Shown here: positions 29,901-37,500 of the stretch, one piece after another | How positions within the stretch are numbered: position 1 is the stretch's first letter | Layout of the letters: the number at the start of each line of letters is the position of its first letter | Assembly (NCBI GenBank): GCA_963377175.1 | Contig: CAUJNA010000500.1 | Location: 106,001-170,000, forward strand | DNA length: 64,000 bases | Direction: 5' to 3' | DNA from: Effrenium voratum | Lineage: Eukaryota > Sar > Dinophyceae > Suessiales > Symbiodiniaceae | Made by a program: the position numbers and the translations under genes | The notes under the pieces: generated by a model | The model's database searches: none | Told to the model about the DNA's origin: nothing | Seen by the model: only the letters and a program-made list of their open reading frames with translations

Positions 29901-30580
29901 CCAACAAATCCGCGAACACCTTCAGCAAGCATCAAGAGGTATATGATCCGGAAGAAGGACTCATGAATTACCTCATGAAGAATTACCAGAGAATGTGGAA
30001 CGAAGCAGCAAAGAAATCCGAGTATCGTGTCGACATCACTATGACGACAACAACCACGATCAAGTCTCTTGTTCGTCACCACATCCACACAACAACTGGA
30101 TCAGGGTATGACAGAACATTTCCAGATTGTATGATGACATTCGTGTTTGGCTGGGGCAAGACCGACATCCAGAACGTTCATCGAAAAGAAGAAATGGCAA
30201 AGATGTCCAAGGCTCAGTACACGGCGATGCTCAACGATGCGGAGGCAACGATATCCGATTACACAGTGACATCCTCCGAACGATTTAAGCACATCAGCAA
30301 CCAAATGTTTATGCTGGGCTCCCAGGACTCGGACTCTCACGTTCCATTGTTCGTATACATCCGTAGCTGTGCCGCAAACAAGCAGAGAGACCAGCAGCGA
30401 TATAAAGATTTCGTCCAAAGGAAGAAGAGCGAACAAAAGACCGAAAGGGGAACATCATCGCAGAACTGGTCCCGATCCGAACAGCAAGGATGGAAAGATT
30501 TCAGCTACCAGAGCTGGAAGGAATATGACTGGGCTAGCCAATCCGACAGCAGCTTCAAGTGGAATCAAAGGAAATGGTGA
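26780..30580 (+). CDS. Accessory protein of element 2: Tpt1/KptA-like domain + EEP nuclease domain
   Basis: 1,266 codons; the biological N-terminus is probably supplied by the preceding acidic ORF. Residues ~340-545 resemble RNA 2'-phosphotransferase Tpt1/KptA: IRCTAGHS (R365, H370; family IRAxQGHS), FHVT (H451; family YHGT), a QQGL helix, GRQHVHLA (476-483; family xRxHVHLS) and GERIILTE (526-533; family NGVxLT). The N-lobe LRH motif with the catalytic Arg-His pair is not evident. Residues ~785-1195 read as an endonuclease/exonuclease/phosphatase fold: LLTVNHGN (N794), CINEADLF (E835, metal ligand), TGDANKS (D1040, N1042) and SDSHVP (D1185, H1187). Tpt1 removes 2'-phosphates from RNA with NAD+, and some members ADP-ribosylate nucleic-acid 5' ends. 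The role here is unknown. The gene sits in the env position, and no membrane segment is seen. A Gln/Trp/Lys-rich tail follows. Confidence 0.85.
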   Translation: MCQRQGRSHQHPWTRRRNQTIRFTFGQNADRPPANADRSPLPRRPTVKAPPPSIDIKLHQAAWKSQSDNPAASMPTGTESEDPLDSIKFYKETTHPEPFWNPDFLRFVEPYYHECAYLHFDHKDFHFIPEHERPSGMPKPAWLKTRFDNYWQSTIRGDDKDGESDYMEFIKKIYKFCCYIHDDPKNFTTEVIPTVNHNGLIDMDRTTKNVASLCQGFKNKIDPSNARHIVDLILWRVERLSRLFSENLRHNARQGRECKRQIQVNLDGSAEFWEVLMQIVHAKNFLGAKPGTFLMTVSPTFGKSRFEIAFVYPKFDGTYKEREAKNEIVPKHRWISSLLDKATGSALRPNGKDYYNDKGMEMYIRCTAGHSRHVEIESIGRPLWQGQKKEQKWPEPSYGLPRSYENVDADEDDEQDQHWNWQSGKSSHEKRPASPKKIVPFANHPVTLAFHVTYADQLVKIQQQGLRPGKTSKPGGRQHVHLACIDDVLYDDAPIESVLQYAPKGRDALLILAFDQDNNYNLHSTGERIILTEETIYPSNIAAMYDGDGELLMQNNMILRNLLNKDDRETVETTIPEFAAQFYKWINSTKDESGHDSREQSENKKRRHSGGHEEEDLQSTDDRSVKPKVSILDFLTQDDVEHFHEDFNQEDFTRSKSKAEAKQDFQDIRVQFQNLLETLKKNPDTLNHELSECELRSLRHVDPKANFKEMEFYYESSDTNPTIEEFRAAQDKSGYPLRLPLGIKKLRYDTNERVIKKYTDILGSLFTRTEGPEIDYLQQREFPSGNMLNLLTVNHGNLSRNPRLDGKELKNWPIHDRPILMQLIKNSSNILCINEADLFTDPHDEENKAIIRLLIRAGYKGIVLKQWLSRTIACFIRGGPHARVELLARYISTKSKSWSTTFGMFRCYFGLESDCTDPDYDIPTSDCLATTGLTMKNDPKRFVGDRLPPRTSIQKLGKNGEIMVSQTRFEDEIMGEFPKSVADPRMEYDGRHVTRADLPFATVGVFHIHPNITHGAAMDDMKKGVLPHVTEYQCDILTGDANKSANTFSKHQEVYDPEEGLMNYLMKNYQRMWNEAAKKSEYRVDITMTTTTTIKSLVRHHIHTTTGSGYDRTFPDCMMTFVFGWGKTDIQNVHRKEEMAKMSKAQYTAMLNDAEATISDYTVTSSERFKHISNQMFMLGSQDSDSHVPLFVYIRSCAANKQRDQQRYKDFVQRKKSEQKTERGTSSQNWSRSEQQGWKDFSYQSWKEYDWASQSDSSFKWNQRKW

Positions 30581-30588
30581 ATCATTTT

Positions 30589-30906
30589 TACCATCCGGAT
30601 TGCAGCACCCAGAACGAGGCAGAGAATTTTCATACGACAACGACACCACGAATATCAGATGAAATTGATCCTCATGCCCATCAAGAATATCTCAATGAGC
30701 GATCAATAGTCTCACACCTCCGGCACGTGTATAGTGTCTCGCAACGTTTTCCATTTGATACAACTAGGTATCACGCATTCACAGTACAGTCAATCATCCA
30801 GCAGAAAAAGGATGAATTCAATTTCAACCATTTGGCTACGAGAGATTTCAATAAGACAACAAGGCTACGGCTAAAGGCCAAGAAGCCGATCCTACATAGT
30901 AAGTAG
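30589..30906 (+). CDS. Possible small third ORF of element 2
   Basis: The frame overlaps the end of the accessory gene and stays open for about 105-115 codons to TAG 30906, just before the 3' LTR. The product (HFYHPDCSTQNEAE ... RLRLKAKKPILHSK) has no motif I recognise. It may be unused sequence, and no relative is present in the window because element 1 lacks this part. Confidence 0.2.
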   Translation, partial: YHPDCSTQNEAENFHTTTTPRISDEIDPHAHQEYLNERSIVSHLRHVYSVSQRFPFDTTRYHAFTVQSIIQQKKDEFNFNHLATRDFNKTTRLRLKAKKPILHSK

Positions 30907-30940
30907 ATGCTAGAGACCAAAAGAAATTTGTGTCTGTTTT

Positions 30941-31243
30941 TGTTCCTGTTTGTGTTGCACACTTGGTCTCATAGCATACATGTGTATCTTTGGCTCAAGG
31001 CCCTTTTGTCAACATAGTGTACATAGCTTCCATTGCATCATCCGACGCAATTGCTATACGAGTACAAAGGGAGCTTGCAGCAACCGCTTATTGGTACATT
31101 GAACAGAGGACAAACCACCAGGACTTATCCAGATAATCCACAGGGGCATTTGTCAGGATCCATCCGTGTTGGGAATAGATCCGGGGACCTACAAGTATTC
31201 CATTACCACCAAGGGGACTATTGCCCCCTGGCTCTGGGCTACA
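30941..31243 (+). repeat. 3' LTR of element 2
   Basis: Identical by eye to 17777-18079. It is followed by GGGGG (31244-31248), the right target-site duplication. Confidence 0.95.
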
Positions 31244-31248
31244 GGGGG
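31244..31248. repeat. Target-site duplication (GGGGG), right
   Basis: Matches 17772-17776. Confidence 0.7.
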
Positions 31249-32094
31249 ACTCATGTCCACCAACCACTTTTTATTAGGTGGCTTATTAAACATATTTTGA
31301 TCCATTTTGGTATCGCAACCATGGCTTGACCTGGGGTCACGAGGAACTCTTGGGAATGCTTTCAAGGAAAGCGGGGAAACGCTCATGAGACAAGCCCATT
31401 GCGCATTCAGGCAACACCAGTTGGGATTGTTGGGTTTCCAGTTTCCTCCATGGTGCCGATCGGCGTGGATTTTGTCCTCAAAACCCTAAAATTAAGCAAA
31501 CGTGAACAAGAGGTGAACAAGTTGTCTTTGAGAATCTGAGTGTTTCCCTCTCTTCAACCATCCTCGCTTTCATGACAAACGCAGTGACTGTGACTCCGTG
31601 TTTTGCGGAAAGACTCGGCTTCGGTACGCCCCGGAACTGAAGGCAGAAGTTCACACGGGCGACAGAAGCCCGTAGTGTCCATCCGTTTGGGTTTCAGGGT
31701 TGGTTGTCCTGGCCTTTGGGTTCCAACTTTGGGTTCCATGGCTATGAGATTTTTTGAAAATTGGGCGCGCGCCAGCTCACAAGTGGAGTGGACATGGATT
31801 TTGATATCTCCAAAGGGTCGAACTAAGTGCTCACCCATATTTACGGCTTTATGGGAATGAAATGGCTGTTTTTGCGGATCTTGTTCCCCAAATAGTGTTT
31901 ACACTAAGGGGTTCTTACGGTAAGAGTTAAGGCCTGGTGTAGATCGAGGTGCGGGCTCAAAGTGCTGGCCCTGTGCGTAAAAAGTTGTCTTCGATGCGAC
32001 AGTCTCGCACGAAATGGAGGTACGGGCCGGTGCGTGCGTCTCGCTGCGGTGCCGTTCGCATTTTGTGTTTTTTGCTGGCAGGGGCAACAGTTGG
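31249..32094. other. Flank of element 2, nothing recognised
   Basis: Unique sequence. Short ORFs lack coding character and no RNA gene or repeat is visible. Confidence 0.5.
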
Positions 32095-32283
32095 GAGGTT
32101 CGCGCTATGTTTTTTGAGGAAGCCTCGTACCAAACGCGTTTTTTTGAGACCAAAGTGCGTTTTTTGATGGCAGGGACGTGGGTACGCGCTGGTGCGTGTG
32201 AGGTTCGCGCTATGTTTTTTCAGGAAGCCTCGTACCTAACGCGTTTGTTTGAGACCAAAGTGCGTTTTTTGATGGCAGGGCCG
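32095..32283. repeat. Two tandem ~111-bp copies
   Basis: gaggttcgcgctatgttttt ... gcgttttttgatggcaggg at 32095-32176 recurs at 32207-32281 with few changes. A 211-codon ORF crosses it (32014-32649) but is not convincing. Confidence 0.8.
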
Positions 32284-32360
32284 CCACGCGGTGATATCTT
32301 CTTGCCTGAAGGATCAAAGTGTAGAAATTTTACATTTTACACGCGTACCCTAAAATTACT

Positions 32361-32430
32361 ACTTGGTTGGTTGGTTGGTTGGTTGGTTGTTTGGTTGGTT
32401 GGTTGGTTGGTTGGTTGGTTTGGTTTGTTT
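32361..32430. repeat. (TTGG)n microsatellite
   Basis: About fourteen ttgg units with two interruptions. Confidence 0.95.
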
Positions 32431-33660
32431 GTTTCTTTCTTTGTTGTTTGTCTACAACCATGTGCAGTAACGGCGAGTGAAGGAACACGAGCACGGCCCA
32501 GCACCCCTGTTGTCCATTGTAGGGTTGGACTCCCCAATTTCGGGCTTAAAGCGAGCACTATGTGTTGCGTTTCTGGACAGTGGGTTTTGCCAGCTTTTGG
32601 CAGCTTTTGTGGCGTTGGTGGCGTTTTTTGGCTTTTTGGCTTTTCATGACTTTGATTTTCCACACCCACAGCATCACCAGCAACACCCTTAGCATCACCG
32701 GACAGTGGGAGGAAATTGTGCAGCCGCCAGGATGGAGTTTGTAAGCAAGACCACGGAAAAGCGCGCAAAAGTATTCACCCCTATACAAGCCGATGCTACA
32801 AAGCTGGTAGAGCCAACGGACAGTTGCTCACATGTTGCGCATATGCCAATCATCGCAGGCGCGCTTTTGGATGGAGGAGCCCGATGAGGAGACCCAGCCG
32901 ACTGCAATGGTAGAATCAGGGACAATGGTCGTATGATGCAACGGTTGGGCAGTCATCGGATCACGTGTCCGTTCATTCGTTGTTGTTTTGTATGATGTTT
33001 TTTGCCAAGAACACGGCAGCTGCATACAAATTGGGGACAGTTGTTCCTCATTTAGGTTGCAAACGGATATCATGAAACCAGGATGCTGGGGAACACTGCT
33101 TCTGTCGACCCCATTTTTTGGGGCATCTTCAACCGAACGGTTCTGCAACTGCCATGCGAATGGGCTCATGCCGGTTTCCAGGATATGTTTCTCGGATAGA
33201 CCCAGTGCCTACGTTAGGGAATGGCTGCTTGCCGCCTAGTAAGCGACGGTTACAGCCGTACTTTCTGATGAGTGGAGTCAGGACCTACGAAGCAACGTGA
33301 TCCAACACATGTTGTGGATGTCTATACCTGGGCGAATCCAACTGTTTGACACATCATGACACATTTGAAATAAAGCTCCATCAATGTTAGCATTCAGCTG
33401 TCCTGAGTCTGACTTGGAAGGTGGGTGAACCTATTCGAGCCATATGGCAACTTAAATCCCGTTCCCCTCATTTCTCAAATTCTCTCCTTAAACATGTCGT
33501 CCGATTTGCCATTGGCGAATCGGCCGATGGAAAGATGGGGGCTTTTCGGTTCGCAGGAGGGGCTGAAGCAAGAGATCGAGGTGCCAGCTTCAGAGGCACG
33601 GACGAGTCCGTACGACGGACGGCAACCGAATGAGATGGGAGGATTGGCTGCCAGCGGTGG
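32431..33660. other. Spacer, nothing recognised
   Basis: No gene or repeat I can support in about 1.2 kb. Confidence 0.45.
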
Positions 33661-33666
33661 CACCTA

Positions 33667-33781
33667 CCCAGTTGTCCAGTGGCACCAATTCTTTTTCCCT
33701 TTTTGTTTGGCAGGTGCCCCACTAAAAGTGATGAACCCCAAAAGGGTTCCCTTTTTCTACCAGGTCCACTGGACAACTGGG
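33667..33781. repeat. 16-bp perfect inverted repeat, ~83-bp loop
   Basis: CCCAGTTGTCCAGTGG (33667-33682) pairs with CCACTGGACAACTGGG (33766-33781). The loop includes a T-rich run and a small AACCC/GGGTT stem. The role is unknown. Confidence 0.7.
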
Positions 33782-33825
33782 CCTACAATCCCTCAGACAT
33801 GGAAGCTCCCAGAAGGCCTCCGTAA

Positions 33826-33862
33826 ATGGGGTCCCAAGGGGTCCCAAGGGGTCCCAAGGGAG
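33826..33862. repeat. GGTCCCAAGG tandem repeat
   Basis: Three to four 10-bp units. Confidence 0.9.
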
Positions 33863-34224
33863 CTTCCATGGAATCGTCTGGAGGGTAAGGATTGGGGACA
33901 CGGATGAAACATGTTTTGGTGCGCAGCAGCTGTTGGACTTTCGTGACTGAACTATGTGGCCTTGCGATGGAGTATATCAGGGGCTAGATATATTTATACG
34001 CATTACTGTCCACTCATCATGACTTAACTTGGTTTAAAAGGACCACACAAAGCCATTCTAACTACTTATATAGCTTTTTTTTTGTCCGGCTGCTAGGAAA
34101 GCTCCTGTGCCGCGACTTAGCCCTTTATATGATGTGATTTGCCATGTGTTGCTTATGTCAACTGGAGTCTCGCGGTAGCGATGAGCCAGTCAGTTCCATC
34201 AAGCACTCGTCATATCGACTGGTG

Positions 34225-34235
34225 TTTGGCTCAAG
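34225..34235 (+). other. Spliced-leader-like TTTGGCTCAAG upstream of element 3 gag
   Basis: The same 11 bases as in the LTRs of element 2, here 364 nt before the gag ATG, in otherwise unrelated sequence. Confidence 0.45.
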
Positions 34236-34598
34236 TGTCACGAGTTCCGTCACGCCTCGGATGGGCGTCGCCGAACTCCTGCGTCGACCGACGTTGTCTC
34301 GGGGGAGAAAGAGACCTCGGGCCGCCGTCTGGTTGGTAGGACTCATTCGTGCGGCCTGTCGTCGATCAAGGTTGTGGGTAACTCTTTTCTGTGTGTTTTG
34401 GTTTACTTGTGGTTGTTCGGTTACTTGTACGTTGGAACCCCTGATCTTTGGGACTAGGGATTGGTTATTGTTTGGGACCTTTCTTTGTGGCTTGTTTTCC
34501 CAACTTAACCCTTTGCCTGGGCACAGGCTCGTGCCCGAATCACAGGTTATCAGCCGTAGGACTCTCCTACGTGCTCGTAGCCTTCGACTACAAGCTCA

Positions 34599-37500
34599 AT
34601 GACGTCGACCGCGCGATCGCACCGTAGCGTCGTGGATGAGGAGGCCATCCTAGGTGACCTCCGATCAGGTGAGGAGCAGCCGGACATCAACTATGAACAC
34701 TTCTTCAGTTCGGCTGGGCTTGGTTTTTCAAGTGATGCTCCCGGTAGGGAGGATGACAGTCAGGACCAGGCAGGAACTACGGATGATGGTGATGACCGCA
34801 TTTTCCGTCGGGGTACCGACATGGCAGAAACGCGGAGGACGGGTCCCGGTAGGGACGATCCATCGGCAGGTACGCGGACTCAGGAATGGCTTCAACATCC
34901 TGACAGGTCACCGCAGGCTTTCTCGCCAGGCGAGTTCCAGGAACCACCAACGAGTAGGGGCGTTAGCCGTGCCGAGGGTTCCCGAGGGGTTTTGAATAGG
35001 GTTGCGGGCGGTAGCCCAAGGCTAAATCAAACCCGGGAAGTTCAGAACCCCGGCCAACTTGATGGCATCGAGTTTCAAACTAGGTCTGATGAAGAAGTTG
35101 TCGGTGCGGACCTTGCTTCCATCTTTTCTTTGACTGTAGGCTGGGGAGAGACTATTCGACCCGAACAGGATGACGTTAGGCATCAGCTGGAGGTTGAGGA
35201 CAGGTGGGACCGCGGTTTTGCTGAGGAAGAGTTTGATGAGGACCGCGAGGCAGCTCGTGCAGATGCTGTCGATGAGGAGGAGAGTAGGGCCATTGCCAGG
35301 GGAAGTGCTAGCCACGCCGGCAGGCGTGCACGCAACATCGGTGGGTTGGAGGAATATCGAATGGTGCTGGACGGCTCTGATGAAGGAAATGAGCCGGCCT
35401 ACGTCGATGTTCGTACAGCCTACGTTCCTATGAACCCTACTCCTTCTCGAGATGGACAAAGGGACTTCGACGAGGACAGCGACAGGCGACCCCTGTGGGT
35501 CAGGTCGGAGGAAAGTGAACCAATCCTGCGAGGCATTGATGATGTTATGCGGAATCCTGGCCGTACGCTGGGTACGCGTCCATCCGAAGCACCCCCGAGG
35601 CTCTATGACATCCCTAACATCCCTCCTTTTCCCAACATCACGTTTGACAGGAATCGAGGTAGGACAGATGTTCAGGAGAGCTCAGCAGGTGATCCCGAGG
35701 TAGTCACGAGAGCGAGGAACCTGTTGGCTTCTGACCGACTCGCTGAGGTGCTACCCATGAGCACGGCCGGTCTTCTTGACAGCCCGTTAGGGCAAGAGGT
35801 CCAGGATACCGAACCGCTCAGGTCTAGCAATGAGTTCACTCCTCAATGGGGGGAATCCAGTCGGGAGAGGAGCGCATCAGCCAAGCGTCCTTCGGCGGTA
35901 GGCGAGGCCGAGGAGAGGTCCAAGGCTAGGAGAGCCAGTCCGAGGCCACCCGGAGATGCTGACATGCCTGATGCTGCTGACATTCACATTCAGTCAACTC
36001 CTGAATCCCGCAGGTCCAAAGGTGCCTCTCATTCCGGCGTTAGCCGAAGGAGAGGAGATAGCCCTGCCAGGTACTCGAGGACATCGAACCTATCACCACT
36101 CCGCATCTCTCCTCACCGCGGTAGCGGAAGGGAGATTCCTGACAGAGTCGAGATATCGACGCCTCCCGCAGTTAGGTCCAGGTCATCCAGGGAATCCGAA
36201 CCAGGAAGAGATGAACACAACGCGGACCTTCAGCTGCTGGTAGAGAGGGGCGAGGCGTCAGGACCGGTTGTTGCCACGCTGATTGCATTTGCTGACCAAA
36301 TTCGTTCCTTGGAAAGACAGATGGGTTCGATGCATGAGCCGTGGTGTGAGGAGCATAAGCAGATCAGGAACCGTATCGAGCGTCTTGCTAGTGACGTTGG
36401 TTCACAGACTGACGTAGGTGGAATGCGGACGGTAGTCCAGCGGTTTGCTAGTGAGATGATTCCTGACACGAGGTTGATCGTCAGGACAGCAATTAACGAG
36501 CAGAGTGTCATCATTGACGAGAGGATCAACTCCCTCGCCACGGGAATGCAGAACTCCATTGAGAGACTGGAGAACAACACTCGCACCACTCATGAGCTGA
36601 TCCGTGATAACCACATGATCAACCACCGCAGTCAGGCTGCTTTTGAGGACAAGACCCGAACTGAGATCGGGGAGGTTGAACGCCGTATTGCTTCGTTAGA
36701 AGCGAGTTCATCCGCAGGTATTGCCGCAGTGTCCACTTTCGTCAGGGCATCCGATGATGGTGCCGAGACCGCCATTGCGAATGTTTCTGAGAGGCTTGAT
36801 AGAGTCGCCCATGAAGGAGATAACTTTGGGGTGTGGGCCACTGATAAGATCAAGGAGCTCGAAGACGAGGTTAGGAGCCTCTCGTCCCAAGTTAGTGGCG
36901 AGACACAGAGCAGAGGATTCCTCACGAGTGAAGTGCGATTCCTCCGGTCGGAGATAGCATCGCTTGGCATTGGCCCGATCGATCAGGCTGCTCCTACTAT
37001 GCAGGCTGCTGTCGCGCCGAGGAACTGGCAGGAACTGTTCAATGCCCTTCATCGCAAAGTTGAGGAGTTCGCCAACAAGGTCAGGGCCGAGGCTCGCAGG
37101 AGCGCTCAGAATCAAGAGCATCAAGCGACGATGGATTCTCGGTTGAATGCTTTGACTGCGAGCTCCGAAGGAATTGGGAACGGGCTTAGAGCACTGAGAA
37201 CCCAGGTCAGGAATGCCGTAGCCAACGGAGCCACTGGTGCCAGTCCGGATCAGATTCAGGCCGTCGTTAGACGAGAGATGATCTACTATCGGGATCAGGT
37301 GGACATATGTACCCAAAGACTCGGTGCGGTGAGGCAGAGCATTCGGGTGCTGACTGACGTTAGCAACACCACGCAGGAGAGGATTGCTGGGATTGAAACC
37401 GCTCTTGAGCAGACAGTTCTCGACACCGTGGCTCGTGGGGAAAGGGAGACGGCCCCGGCACCAGGGTTTGTTGCATTTGTCGGCCAACCACACAGGGTGA

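Larger units (their letters stand above)
17777..31243 (+). mobile_element. Ty1/copia retrotransposon, element 2, near-complete, 13.5 kb
   Basis: LTRs 17777-18079 and 30941-31243 (303 bp each, identical as far as I can read) flank a primer site, gag-pol and an extra gene. A 5-bp target duplication borders it. Identical LTRs indicate recent insertion. The domain order protease-integrase-reverse transcriptase-RNase H defines Ty1/copia. At 13.5 kb it is much longer than typical copia elements, because of the methyltransferase-like domain and the ~4-kb gene after pol. Two single-frame breaks (near 18713 and between 26780 and 26985) interrupt coding. Confidence 0.95.

Noticed and set aside
33425..33907. 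160-codon ORF beginning like a gag (MSSDLPL)
   Set aside because: The resemblance to the copia MSSDGE start is short, and the rest contains the inverted repeat and GGTCCCAAGG repeats.
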